From the NCBI GenBank assembly GCA_900552525.1, contig UNSK01000005.1, positions 1 to 64,000 of the forward strand: DNA of 64,000 nucleotides. Reading direction: 5' to 3'. Origin of the DNA: Candidatus Gastranaerophilales bacterium. GTDB taxonomy: Bacteria > Cyanobacteriota > Vampirovibrionia > Gastranaerophilales > Gastranaerophilaceae. Position 1 is the stretch's first letter. Each line of letters begins with the position of its first letter. This document shows, in pieces, positions 17,009 through 26,105 of the stretch. The notes under the pieces were generated by a model. That model made no database searches. It was not told where the DNA came from and saw only the letters and a program-made list of their open reading frames with translations. A program made the position numbers and the translations under genes.

Positions 17009-18994
17009 ATGAAAAAACTTAAATTAAAATCCGGTTTTACATTAGTAGAGTTAATGGTATTTTTTATATTCATATCATTACTTATGGCAGCTGCAACACC
17101 TATCATAACAAAGCGTGTTAAAAATCTGCCTATAAAAATTCACCACGGCAAGTTTGTATGCTATGGCGACAGGTATGAATATTACAATGCAACCAAACTG
17201 ATTTCATCCGGAGCTGGATGCAAATTTACACCACCCAAAAGAGCTACTTTATTTAAAATAGAATTAGTTGGCGGCGGTGCCGGCGGTTACAGTTATACTC
17301 AGTTTTGGGAAGATAATGATACAAGAACCGGCGGATATGATTTAAAAAGCGGACATTATGGAGATGGCTATACTGACCCTACTGATGGTCAGCTTCGTTA
17401 TATATTAGAAAATGCTCCATTTACATGGGCTACAAAATCTACAGGCGGCACTTCCGGGGAAAGCGTTACCATGAGTTATGTTGGTATCGGAAGCCCTCAT
17501 ATTTCAATACAGGGTTCTTGCCAGGGAGATTGCTGGTCTGATCACTACGGCCCTTGGTATGATTGTATTAAGACAAGAAAAGTAAAAAAACAAACAGGCA
17601 CAGATGAAGAAGGTAACCCTATATATACAGAAGTAGAAGAACAATATGAGTCTACTTGTCGTGATTGGCTTACTGATAATCCGGATAATTTAATTTTATG
17701 CTCAACTTGCAGCAACTATCGTTCAGAAGCAAATAGCCTTGCATCTGAGATAAGCAGCCAGAGAACTTGCAGTGCAGGAGATGAATGGTGCTATACTATT
17801 GCAACTTCCGGTTTTATTTCAGGTTATCAATCTCAAGCAGCTGCTATAGGCGGTTCTGACAACACCGGAGTTCTAGCCGACTTCGGGGCAGGAACTTCTG
17901 AGTCAGGAGATGCTGAAAGAGGCGGTTATGGCCTTGGAATGTATATCGAGGGAAAAGTTGATTTCAAAGATTATAAAAATGGCGGTAAAAAAGTTGAGAA
18001 TTCAGAAGTTCGCAGCTATTTGAGCCAATTATTCGGTACTAGTTATCAAAAAGGTACAACAAGTGCCAGTGGAAGCTGCGGCGGCTGGGGATACAACGAA
18101 ACTAAAAAAAGCACAGTTTCATTCGGCTCACATGACTTAATGGGTGAGAATGGTAACGATGTGCTCCATTATAATGCCCTCAAAGGCTGGGAAGCTTGTG
18201 CTACTAACTGTAGAAGAGCTAAAGGCGGCAGAGGCGGCTGGATTGATGATAATTACAGTACTATAACAGGAAGCTACTCTGATAGTTCGCCGATTCAGAG
18301 TGATAAAGATGCACAAGGTATTTGCGGACATGTTAATGGGCCTTACGCAGTAAAAGAAGGTAACGCAAGCGATAGAATACCTAGCGTTACAACAAAAACA
18401 GAGCTTAATGTAAGACACCATCAGGTTGGAAACGGCGGCGGTTCAGCTTCTTATAAAGTTGCCTATGTTTCAAGCCTTGCTGATGATTGCGTATTCAATG
18501 TTTCCAGCGGCGGTCCGGCCATTAATGAAAGCATTTCTGACTCACAGCTTGATGATTTACATAACAGCCTGACAACATCGCTTGTATGTAATGAGGGAAC
18601 GCTGCGTTTGGATGCTGAAGGCGGTTATTATAACAAATCGTTTACTCAAAAAGATTACGCAGGATTTGACTATCTAACACCGGATGGTGAATCTACAGCA
18701 CCGGGCTCATTTACAACATCTGCAGAAGGAGGCACATCTCCATACAGCCCTAAAGATGTATTTACAAAATACATTCTAGGCAGCAGCGGATTTGGTGCCG
18801 GCGGAAGCGGAAGTAAAATCGTAGACGGTTGTACAAAACCTTGGGGCGAATACTGGATTAATAGAGTATACGGCTCAAGCGTTGATAAAACATCGCATCA
18901 CCAAATTCCGCGTACTGAATGCGATGAAAAGGCACAAATTAGTACAACTGGAGGCAGCAGCGGCTCTGCCGGTGTAATTATAATCTCATGGTAA
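17009..18994 (+). CDS. Large prepilin-like glycine-rich protein, VIISW type 3
   Basis: 661 residues. Leader ending KSG/FTLVE with Glu at +5, helix LMVFFIFISLLMAAATPII, then IHHGKFVCYGDRYEYY, GCKFTPPKRATLFKIELVGG with a Gly-rich run, and terminal AGVIIISW. The body carries many Cys (for example CQGDCWSDHYGPWYDC near residue 170 and LCSTCSNY near 230), suggesting several disulfides in an extracellular domain. It is the largest member of the five-gene prepilin operon. The ATG follows AGAGGAC. Confidence 0.82.
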   Translation: MKKLKLKSGFTLVELMVFFIFISLLMAAATPIITKRVKNLPIKIHHGKFVCYGDRYEYYNATKLISSGAGCKFTPPKRATLFKIELVGGGAGGYSYTQFWEDNDTRTGGYDLKSGHYGDGYTDPTDGQLRYILENAPFTWATKSTGGTSGESVTMSYVGIGSPHISIQGSCQGDCWSDHYGPWYDCIKTRKVKKQTGTDEEGNPIYTEVEEQYESTCRDWLTDNPDNLILCSTCSNYRSEANSLASEISSQRTCSAGDEWCYTIATSGFISGYQSQAAAIGGSDNTGVLADFGAGTSESGDAERGGYGLGMYIEGKVDFKDYKNGGKKVENSEVRSYLSQLFGTSYQKGTTSASGSCGGWGYNETKKSTVSFGSHDLMGENGNDVLHYNALKGWEACATNCRRAKGGRGGWIDDNYSTITGSYSDSSPIQSDKDAQGICGHVNGPYAVKEGNASDRIPSVTTKTELNVRHHQVGNGGGSASYKVAYVSSLADDCVFNVSSGGPAINESISDSQLDDLHNSLTTSLVCNEGTLRLDAEGGYYNKSFTQKDYAGFDYLTPDGESTAPGSFTTSAEGGTSPYSPKDVFTKYILGSSGFGAGGSGSKIVDGCTKPWGEYWINRVYGSSVDKTSHHQIPRTECDEKAQISTTGGSSGSAGVIIISW

Positions 18995-19013
18995 AAAAGA
19001 AAGGTAATAATTT

Positions 19014-19670
19014 ATGAATAATAAACAGGGTTTTACTTTAGGTGAAATTGCAATCACAATTGCAGTAGTCGGGTTTCTGGCAGCAATGTTTCTGCCGATG
19101 ATTAAAAATGCAATACCAAATCAGGAACAGTTAATGTTTAAAAAAGCTTATTACCTGACAGAAAGAAGCGTTTCGGAATTGGTTAACGATGAAGATTATT
19201 ATCCTGAAATTGACGATGATGTTGACGCAAAACAATACTTCGGCAATACTGTAAAAGTTGTATCACAGGGCAGACAATACGAAGGAACTACAAAGTTTTG
19301 CGAATTGTTTGCTATGAGGCTTAATAAAGCATCTGACGTTGACTGTAAAGCAAAAACATTTACCAACGGTGCTAATCCTGTAGGAACATTGACCGCTGCT
19401 GATGGTATTGTTTGGATACTTCCGGTAAGCAACTTTGCAAACGAAACTACTGCAGAAAAGATTTATCTGGATGTTAATGGCAACAAAAAGCCAAACTGTT
19501 TCTATGACAAGGATAAATGTAAAACTCCTGACAGATTTACTATAAAAGTTTATCAGGACGGCAGGGTTGAAGCTGACGGAACTATGGAAATAGAATATCT
19601 TAATAAGATTAATATCAGCAAAGATAGTAAGGCTGAAACATCAAAAGTCAAACAAGATTTAGGATACTAA
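19014..19670 (+). CDS. Prepilin-like protein with DVNGxKKPN motif
   Basis: 218 residues. Leader MNNKQG/FTLGE with Glu at +5, helix IAITIAVVGFLAAMFLPMI. The C-terminal half has ADGIVWILPVSNF and IYLDVNGNKKPNCFYDKDKC, followed by FTIKVYQDGRVE. The Asp/Asn-rich D-V-N-G-x-K-K-P-N loop resembles a calcium-stabilised pilin loop (inference). The next gene has the same motif, so the two are a second paralogous pair, distinct from the VIISW family. Confidence 0.82.
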   Translation: MNNKQGFTLGEIAITIAVVGFLAAMFLPMIKNAIPNQEQLMFKKAYYLTERSVSELVNDEDYYPEIDDDVDAKQYFGNTVKVVSQGRQYEGTTKFCELFAMRLNKASDVDCKAKTFTNGANPVGTLTAADGIVWILPVSNFANETTAEKIYLDVNGNKKPNCFYDKDKCKTPDRFTIKVYQDGRVEADGTMEIEYLNKINISKDSKAETSKVKQDLGY

Positions 19671-19674
19671 TAAT

Positions 19675-20655
19675 ATGAAAAATATAAAATTCGGATTCAC
19701 TCTGGGAGAAGTGTTGTGCGCACTGGGCATTATCGGAATATGTACTGCTCTTGCACTTACAACAATGAAACCTGCGGAGAAAAAAGCCACTAAATATCTG
19801 TATATGAATGCTTATAACTCGTTAGAAAAAGCATATTATAACTCTGTACTTATTGGTAAAAATCCATTCAGGGAAGAACCGGATGAAACCGGAAATGTGC
19901 TGATTCACTCAGATACAGAAGATACGGGTACACAGCTTCTATGTGAAGGTCTTACGACTTATATTAACACTGCTACTAATAAAAAAGATGCGGACGACGA
20001 TTTCAGTACAACCTGCTCGTCTACCAAGCTTACAAGCGAGATGGCTGAGCCGGAAGATTTTACTGATGATAATGTGCAATTTATAGCATCAAATGGTATG
20101 AAATTTTATATCAGTAAATTAATAACAAAAGATGACTTAAAATTCTACCTTGTATTTGTTGATATAAACGGTTCTAAAAAACCTAATTCAATTGAATATA
20201 CCTACAAATTTACTCATATAGAAAGTGAAAAAAAGGCAGAAAAGAACAGAATAGAACCGGATATTTACGCATTTGCAATTCTTGACACAGGAAGAATATG
20301 TCCGATTGGTATTCCTGAATATGATTCAAATGTATTAACGGCAAGATTTGCATATTTTACGGATTCCGGCGATCCTCTCTACACGCATAAATCTATGGCA
20401 TATTATCAGGCTAAAGGCGCTGCGTGGGGATATTACAGCGGAACAAAACCTGATCCGATGGAATACAATCCTGATGAACCGTTTACAATGAACGATGCTA
20501 TAAGAGCTGCTATAAATTCCGGAAGCAAAATTGTTAGTGATTTCCCTGACTTAAAATCTCTTGAACCGTCGTCGCTTTCAGGCTCAGCACCTTATCACTG
20601 CTCTAATGAAGACCTCGAATCATGTTATATATTCCTTGATGAATACAGACAGTAA
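19675..20655 (+). CDS. Prepilin-like protein with DINGxKKPN motif
   Basis: 326 residues. Leader MKNIKFG/FTLGE with Glu at +5, helix VLCALGIIGICTALALTTM. The globular domain has NGMKFYISKLITKDDLKFYL then VFVDINGSKKPNSIEYTYKF and a later DIYAFAILDTGRICPIG, where the neighbour has the matching FTIKVYQDGRVE. Last gene of the prepilin operon: it starts only 4 nt after the previous stop, and its own stop is followed within 10 nt by the 50-bp palindrome. Confidence 0.8.
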   Translation: MKNIKFGFTLGEVLCALGIIGICTALALTTMKPAEKKATKYLYMNAYNSLEKAYYNSVLIGKNPFREEPDETGNVLIHSDTEDTGTQLLCEGLTTYINTATNKKDADDDFSTTCSSTKLTSEMAEPEDFTDDNVQFIASNGMKFYISKLITKDDLKFYLVFVDINGSKKPNSIEYTYKFTHIESEKKAEKNRIEPDIYAFAILDTGRICPIGIPEYDSNVLTARFAYFTDSGDPLYTHKSMAYYQAKGAAWGYYSGTKPDPMEYNPDEPFTMNDAIRAAINSGSKIVSDFPDLKSLEPSSLSGSAPYHCSNEDLESCYIFLDEYRQ

Positions 20656-20663
20656 AGTAGCAA

Positions 20664-20713
20664 ATTCATAATTACGCACCTTTCTATATATAGAAAGGTG
20701 CGTAATTATGAAT
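20664..20713. repeat. 50-bp perfect palindrome covering a ribosome site and start codon
   Basis: Positions 20664-20688 and 20689-20713 are exact reverse complements (outer arm ATTCATAATTACGCACC, inner part TTTCTATA, mirrored). The right arm holds the GAAAGGTG ribosome site and the ATG at 20708. In RNA this would fold into a very long hairpin hiding both. No T-tract follows, so it is not an ordinary terminator. Confidence 0.9.
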
Positions 20714-21061
20714 ATAAACCCGATTAATAATACACAGACTAATTTTAATGGATATCTTAAGTTTAAAACCGGAAGATATGTTAACACAAAAAACATAACA
20801 ACTGTTTTATATGATTATCCTGATCTTGTCGCAAACGATAAATTTCATTCCTCAGCATTCTTAATGTCAGATGGACTCAAATATATTATTAAATATTTGA
20901 GCAAACCAAAAGCTACACTTATAGAGAACATTATTAACGCCGACAAAGACCATAAAACAATTGTGGAGATTGATGCGCAAATCGTAGCAATGGACCATAA
21001 AGCCCAGTTGTTTGAAGAAATGCAGAATCAAAATATGAACCCGTATATTCCCCAAAAGTAG
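20708..21061 (+). CDS. Small lineage-type protein of unknown function
   Basis: 117 residues. It begins MNINPINNTQTNFNGYLKFK, an Asn-rich N-terminus ending in a Phe-x-Gly motif that recurs in loose form in several other small proteins of this window. The rest is soluble and mixed alpha/beta, with a helical, Gln/Asn-rich C-terminus (LFEEMQNQNMNPYIPQK). No signal peptide, membrane segment or known domain. Its ribosome site and ATG lie inside the 50-bp palindrome, so translation may need unfolding of that hairpin. Confidence 0.65.
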   Translation: MNINPINNTQTNFNGYLKFKTGRYVNTKNITTVLYDYPDLVANDKFHSSAFLMSDGLKYIIKYLSKPKATLIENIINADKDHKTIVEIDAQIVAMDHKAQLFEEMQNQNMNPYIPQK

Positions 21062-21082
21062 TCCAACTTAAAATGTTAATGC

Positions 21083-21094
21083 TATAATCATGCT
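21083..21094 (+). promoter_or_regulatory. -10 box of uvrA, leaderless
   Basis: TATAAT at 21083-21088, 6 nt before the ATG at 21095; no Shine-Dalgarno. No clear -35 box. Confidence 0.45.
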
Positions 21095-23920
21095 ATGACA
21101 GACAAAATCGTTATTAAAGGAGCAAGAGAACATAACCTGAAAAACGTTTCTCTGGAAATTCCTAAAAACGAATTAGTAGTTTTTACCGGTGTTTCCGGCT
21201 CGGGGAAGAGTTCACTAGCTTTTGATACAATTTTCGCAGAAGGACAGAGAAGGTATATTGAGAGCCTCTCTACTTATGCCCGCCAATTTTTAGGACAGAT
21301 GGATAAGCCGGATGTTGATTACATCGACGGGCTTACTCCTGCTATTTCTATTGACCAGAAATCAACAAGCAACAACCCGCGCTCAACAGTAGGAACTGTT
21401 ACTGAAATTTATGATTATTTAAGGCTTTTATATGCCAGAATCGGAACGCCTTACTGTCCAAAGTGCGGCAAACCCATACGGCCACAGACAATTGACGAAA
21501 TTGTCGACAGTATTCTTAAACTGGAAACGGGAACTAAAATACAAATCCTTGCTCCTATAGTTAAAGGTAAAAAAGGTGAATTTCAATCTCTGTTTGAAGA
21601 ATTGAGGCAGGAAGGTTTTGTTAGAATTAAGGCTGACGGAGAGGTTTACAATCTTGATGAGGATGAAATTAAGCTTGCAAAGACAAAAGCACATACAATA
21701 TCCGTTGTTGTAGACCGCGTTGTAGTCAAACCGGAAGCACGCTCAAGAATTGCTGACAGCGTTCAAATAGCACTCCAAAAAGCTGACGGACTCTGTCTTA
21801 TTGATGTAATCGGTGCAGAAGAATTAATATACAGTGAAAAGCTTGCATGTCCGGATTGTAACCTAAGTTTTGAGGAATTAACTCCGCGTATTTTCTCTTT
21901 CAATGCTCCTTACGGCGCCTGCGATAAATGCGGCGGGATTGGTGTCGATTTCAAAATCGACCCTGATTTGGTTATACCCGATAGGAATAAATCAATAAAA
22001 GAAGGTGCTATTTATCCGTGGAGTAAATCTTCAACCGGATACTACGATGATGTCCTTAAAGCTGTACAGGAAGCGTATAAAATGGATTTTGACATCCCGT
22101 TTAAAGAACTTCCGCAAGAACATCAAGACATTATCTTATACGGCTCTGATGAGCGTATACCAATGCGTATTAGAGAGTTTGGGAGCAAAAGATACAGAAC
22201 AAGTCTGCAAAAATTCATAGGTGTTATTCCATTCCTCAGGAAACATTACAATGTTGACAGCGAATACTGGAAAGCCGAAATAGAAAAATATATGGTTACA
22301 ACACCTTGTGAAAAATGCGGCGGAGCAAGGCTTAAACCATTCCCCCTAGCGGTTAGAATTAACGGTATTAATATTTACGAATTCTGCCTCATGCCGGTTG
22401 ATAAAGCTTATGAATTTGTAACAGATTTATACTTAACACTTTCTGATTTTCAGATGAAAATCGGAAAACAGATTTTAGATGAGGTGCGCGCAAGGTTAAA
22501 ATTCCTCTGCGATGTCGGACTTAATTACCTGAACCTTGCGCGCACCTCTGGAACACTTTCCGGAGGAGAAGCTCAGAGAATCAGGCTCGCTACACAAATC
22601 GGAAGCGGACTGTCTGGTGTTCTTTACGTTCTGGACGAACCTTCAATAGGACTGCACCAGCGTGATAATGACAGGCTTATCAAAACCTTACTGAAACTCC
22701 GAAATATGGGAAACTCGCTTATTGTAGTCGAACACGATGAAGATACAATAAGAAATGCAGATTACATTGTAGATATCGGCCCTAAAGCAGGAGTCAACGG
22801 CGGAAATATTATTGCTCAAGGATGTGTAGAAGATATTATTAAAGCGTCTGACTCCATCACCGGACAATATTTGAGCGGTGAACGAAATATTCCTGTACCT
22901 AAAAAAACAAGAGAAGGTAATGGAAATTATCTGCAGGTTAGAAACGCACATCTCAACAACCTCAAAAATATAGATATTGATATTCCTCTCGGAAAAATCG
23001 TTGTATTAACAGGGGTTTCTGGTTCTGGTAAATCCACACTTATGCAGGATTTGATTTATGAATACGCTGTTCACAAGCTCAGAAAGAACCGGCCGAAACC
23101 TCAGGGCGTTGACGAAATATTAGGATTTGAGAATCTTGATAAAATAATCGATATTGACCAGTCGCCAATCGGAAGAACTCCGCGTTCAAATCCGGCAACT
23201 TACACAGATGTTTTCACTCCTATAAGAGAACTTTATGCAAAAACAAATGAAGCTAAAATGCGAGGCTATAAACCCGGCAGATTCAGCTTTAACGTAAAAG
23301 GCGGAAGGTGCGAAGCCTGTTCCGGCGACGGTGTATTAAAAATCGAAATGAACTTCCTCTCTGATGTTTACGTCAAATGCGATGTCTGCAAAGGAAAACG
23401 CTATAACAATGAAACATTAGAAGTTAAGTACAAAGGTAAAACTATTGCAGATGTTTTGGAAATGAGCGTAAAAGAAGCTTACGAATTTTTCGAAAATATA
23501 CCGCAGATTGCTAACAAATTAAAAACACTTGTTGATGTCGGTCTGGATTATATTAAGCTCGGGCAAAGCGCCACAACACTCTCTGGCGGAGAAGCACAAC
23601 GAATTAAGCTGGCTTCTGAGCTCAATAAACGAGCAACCGGAAAGACTCTTTACCTTCTTGACGAGCCTTCTGTAGGATTGCACTGGTATGATTTGGATAA
23701 ATTAATTAAAATTATCCAGCAGCTTGCTGATAATGGAAATACAATTTTAATCATTGAACACAACCTTGATTTAATAAAAATTGCAGACTATATAATTGAT
23801 CTCGGGCCTGAAGGCGGTGATATGGGCGGAAATATTGTTGCCTGCGGAACACCGAGAGAAGTTGCCAAAAATCCAAACTCTTATACAGGACAATATTTGA
23901 AGCAGTTTTTTCAGAAATAA
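21095..23920 (+). CDS. uvrA: Excinuclease ABC subunit A
   Basis: 941 residues, normal UvrA length. Damage-recognition ATPase of nucleotide excision repair. Two ABC modules are complete: Walker [14 protein letters not shown] near residue 33 and [13 protein letters not shown] near 640; signature [14 protein letters not shown] near 485 and [14 protein letters not shown] near 830, each followed by LDEPS. Zinc modules are present (CPKCGKPI near 123, CPDC with CDKCGG near 255-275, CEACSGDG with CDVCKG near 740-765). uvrC follows after 15 nt with its own -10 box. Confidence 0.97.
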   Translation: MTDKIVIKGAREHNLKNVSLEIPKNELVVFTGVSGSGKSSLAFDTIFAEGQRRYIESLSTYARQFLGQMDKPDVDYIDGLTPAISIDQKSTSNNPRSTVGTVTEIYDYLRLLYARIGTPYCPKCGKPIRPQTIDEIVDSILKLETGTKIQILAPIVKGKKGEFQSLFEELRQEGFVRIKADGEVYNLDEDEIKLAKTKAHTISVVVDRVVVKPEARSRIADSVQIALQKADGLCLIDVIGAEELIYSEKLACPDCNLSFEELTPRIFSFNAPYGACDKCGGIGVDFKIDPDLVIPDRNKSIKEGAIYPWSKSSTGYYDDVLKAVQEAYKMDFDIPFKELPQEHQDIILYGSDERIPMRIREFGSKRYRTSLQKFIGVIPFLRKHYNVDSEYWKAEIEKYMVTTPCEKCGGARLKPFPLAVRINGINIYEFCLMPVDKAYEFVTDLYLTLSDFQMKIGKQILDEVRARLKFLCDVGLNYLNLARTSGTLSGGEAQRIRLATQIGSGLSGVLYVLDEPSIGLHQRDNDRLIKTLLKLRNMGNSLIVVEHDEDTIRNADYIVDIGPKAGVNGGNIIAQGCVEDIIKASDSITGQYLSGERNIPVPKKTREGNGNYLQVRNAHLNNLKNIDIDIPLGKIVVLTGVSGSGKSTLMQDLIYEYAVHKLRKNRPKPQGVDEILGFENLDKIIDIDQSPIGRTPRSNPATYTDVFTPIRELYAKTNEAKMRGYKPGRFSFNVKGGRCEACSGDGVLKIEMNFLSDVYVKCDVCKGKRYNNETLEVKYKGKTIADVLEMSVKEAYEFFENIPQIANKLKTLVDVGLDYIKLGQSATTLSGGEAQRIKLASELNKRATGKTLYLLDEPSVGLHWYDLDKLIKIIQQLADNGNTILIIEHNLDLIKIADYIIDLGPEGGDMGGNIVACGTPREVAKNPNSYTGQYLKQFFQK

Positions 23921-23922
23921 TG

Positions 23923-23935
23923 TATAATAATATCA
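23923..23935 (+). promoter_or_regulatory. -10 box of uvrC, leaderless
   Basis: TATAAT at 23923-23928 lies 7 nt before the ATG at 23936, in the 15-nt gap after uvrA. No Shine-Dalgarno. A TTGAAG at 23897 is 20 nt upstream, too far for a good -35. Confidence 0.4.
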
Positions 23936-25612
23936 ATGAACGAAACTTTAAAAGAAACAATCAAGCTTGTTCCCGACCAGCCGGGCTGCTATCTTTATTA
24001 TGATAAAGAAGGTGAAATTATTTATGTCGGAAAAGCTAAAAACCTTAAGCGGCGCGTTTACAGCTATTTCCATAAACAGCATGACAGCGTAAAAACAACT
24101 GTGCTTGTTTCACAAATTGAAAAGCTTGAATACATTATTACTGATTCAGAAGTAGAAGCGCTGATTTTAGAATCACATCTGATTAAGAAGCATAAGCCAA
24201 GATATAACGTACTATTAAAAGATGATAAGAAATATCCGTACTTTCTTATTACAGATGAAGATTTCCCGCGCATTCAAGTTGTGCGAAAAAAGAATTTAAA
24301 TCCAGATAAGGGAAGATTCTACGGGCCTTACACTGATGTGGGTGCAATGTACGCAACACTTGATTTCTTAAAAAAACTTTTTCCCTTAAAACAATGCAAA
24401 ACTCCTAAATTCTCAAACCGCCCATGCCTGTACTACCATATTGGAAAGTGTCTTGCTCCCTGTCAGGGAAAAGTTACACCGGAGGAGTATCAGAAACTTA
24501 TACATCAGGTTGAGTTGTTCCTAAGCGGTAAACAGACAGAGTTATTAAAACAAATTCAGGAACAAATGCAGAAATATGCAGATAGCGAACAGTTTGAAAA
24601 GGCTGCAAAAATGCGTGACAGCTATCTTGATTTGCAAAAAACGCTTGAAAGGCAGAAAGTTGTATACGAGAACACGAAACTTAATGAAGATATTATTGCT
24701 GTTCTTTATGAAGACGGAATTCTCGCAATCGTAATAATGATGATTAGAGAAGGAAGACTTATTGATAAAAAAGACTTTACTTATTTTGTTGATAATATTG
24801 ACAAGACAGAATACTTTGAAACATTTTTCAGGGATTATTATACCGGACTCAAGCTGGGATTTCCGGACAAAATCGTTTCTAAAGAACTTGAAGAAATCGG
24901 AGATAAATCACTCTACGAAGACTGGTTGAAAATCATTTCCGGTAAAAAAGTTACAATTAATTATGCCAAGACAGGTAAATACAGAGAGCTTGCAGAGCTG
25001 GCAATAAAAAATGCAGGAAATTTATTAGAAACAGCAAAACTCAAAAAGATGGCACAAATAAGGGATGATTTTAACGAAGTCGGCTCTTATCTTGCCGAAA
25101 AACTGCACCTTTCAAATTTTCCCAACAGAATTGAATGCTATGATATTTCTCACATTCAAGGTACAAACACAGTCGCTTCAATGGTAGTATTTCAGAACGG
25201 ACTGCCGAAAAAAACTGCATACAGGAAGTTTAAAGTACGCTCAACAGAAGGTAAACCGGATGACTTTTTATCAATGAAAGAAGTTTTATCACGCAGACTT
25301 GCAAGATTAGGAGAGCCTAAGTGGGAAAAGCCTGATTTGATTATTATTGACGGAGGAAAAGGCCAGCTTTCAAGCGTTATGCAAATTGTTGAAGGCTTGG
25401 GAATTAAAGTTGGAAAGGACGGAATTGACTTTGTATCGCTTGCAAAACGGGAAGAAGAAGTGTTTCTCCCGCATCAGTCAGAATCAATCCTGCTTCCGCG
25501 CGACTCAAACGCACTTTACCTTATCCAAAGGATAAGGGATGAAGCACATAGATTCGCAATAACTTTCCACAGAGAACGCAGAAGTAAAAGCGCTGTAGGT
25601 AAGAAAGATTAA
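23936..25612 (+). CDS. uvrC: Excinuclease ABC subunit C, lacking the C-terminal HhH domain
   Basis: 558 residues against about 600-620 for the usual enzyme. Makes both incisions beside a DNA lesion. The GIY-YIG domain is complete (GCYLYYDKEGEIIYVGKAKN, residues 17-36), followed by a Cys cluster (CKTPKFSNRPCLYYHIGKC near 150), a UVR motif (QFEKAAKMRDSYLDL near 220) and the RNase H-like 3' domain (ECYDISHIQGTN with DLIIIDGGKGQLSS). The protein ends RDEAHRFAITFHRERRSKS plus six residues, exactly where the tandem helix-hairpin-helix module normally begins. Nothing downstream encodes it in another frame. Confidence 0.93.
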   Translation: MNETLKETIKLVPDQPGCYLYYDKEGEIIYVGKAKNLKRRVYSYFHKQHDSVKTTVLVSQIEKLEYIITDSEVEALILESHLIKKHKPRYNVLLKDDKKYPYFLITDEDFPRIQVVRKKNLNPDKGRFYGPYTDVGAMYATLDFLKKLFPLKQCKTPKFSNRPCLYYHIGKCLAPCQGKVTPEEYQKLIHQVELFLSGKQTELLKQIQEQMQKYADSEQFEKAAKMRDSYLDLQKTLERQKVVYENTKLNEDIIAVLYEDGILAIVIMMIREGRLIDKKDFTYFVDNIDKTEYFETFFRDYYTGLKLGFPDKIVSKELEEIGDKSLYEDWLKIISGKKVTINYAKTGKYRELAELAIKNAGNLLETAKLKKMAQIRDDFNEVGSYLAEKLHLSNFPNRIECYDISHIQGTNTVASMVVFQNGLPKKTAYRKFKVRSTEGKPDDFLSMKEVLSRRLARLGEPKWEKPDLIIIDGGKGQLSSVMQIVEGLGIKVGKDGIDFVSLAKREEEVFLPHQSESILLPRDSNALYLIQRIRDEAHRFAITFHRERRSKSAVGKKD

Positions 25613-25639
25613 TAATCTTTTCTTACAGGGATATAACAA

Positions 25640-25651
25640 AACTCCGGAGTT
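25640..25651. other. 12-bp palindrome in the uvrC / metalloprotease-like gene gap
   Basis: AACTCCGGAGTT between two convergent genes. It has no T-tract on either strand, so I do not call it a terminator. Confidence 0.3.
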
Positions 25652-25678
25652 AGTAAGCTGTAAATAAATTTTATAAAA

Positions 25679-26047
25679 TTAAGCATAATAATCTAATCCT
25701 TTATTATTTTTATTTTGTAATCTCTGAGCTTGCGCTTTAATAGTTTTAGCCTGCGCAGCAACCCTGTAGTCCTGCGGCGATGGATCTGCCGGCGCCATTG
25801 CAGAATTTATAACAGTGTTTGCATTGTCAATAGTACGTTTTGGATTTTTTGGATTTAAAACCGGCATTTTGATTGAAACATGTCCTCCCACAGGAATTCC
25901 CTGTGCGTTTTTTTCAATAACTATAGCACCTGCTAAAGCTCCTCCTGCTCTTTTATGAGCTGCTTCGTGCGCATAAATTTTATCGAAGTTCCTCTTGATT
26001 AAAGTCTGTTGTTGGTTTTTTATAGCCGGAATATTCATGAAATTCAT
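25679..26047 (-). CDS. Small HEXXH metalloprotease-like protein, SprA-related
   Basis: 122 residues from the ATG at 26047, preceded by AAGGAGATG; an upstream GTG at 26086 has no ribosome site. The sequence DKIYAHEAAHKRAGGALAGA contains the zinc motif HEAAH at 27-31. GGHVSIKMPVLNPKNPKRTI, then a DNANTVINSAMAPADPSPQD stretch and RVAAQAKTIKAQAQR match the putative metalloprotease / SprA-related family. It is shorter than usual and has no signal peptide. The function of the family is not established. It has its own promoter inside the end of bioB. Confidence 0.75.
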   Translation of the reverse strand: MNFMNIPAIKNQQQTLIKRNFDKIYAHEAAHKRAGGALAGAIVIEKNAQGIPVGGHVSIKMPVLNPKNPKRTIDNANTVINSAMAPADPSPQDYRVAAQAKTIKAQAQRLQNKNNKGLDYYA

Positions 26048-26077
26048 AAATACACATCTCCTTACTACATAGTGTAT

Positions 26078-26105
26078 ATTATACACGTTTTTTTATACTT
26101 TGCAA
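26078..26105 (-). promoter_or_regulatory. Promoter of the SprA-related gene
   Basis: On the minus strand TTGCAA (26100-26105), 16-nt spacer, TATAAT (26078-26083), partly inside the last codons of bioB. The leader before the ATG at 26047 is about 24 nt and contains a good Shine-Dalgarno. Confidence 0.55.
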
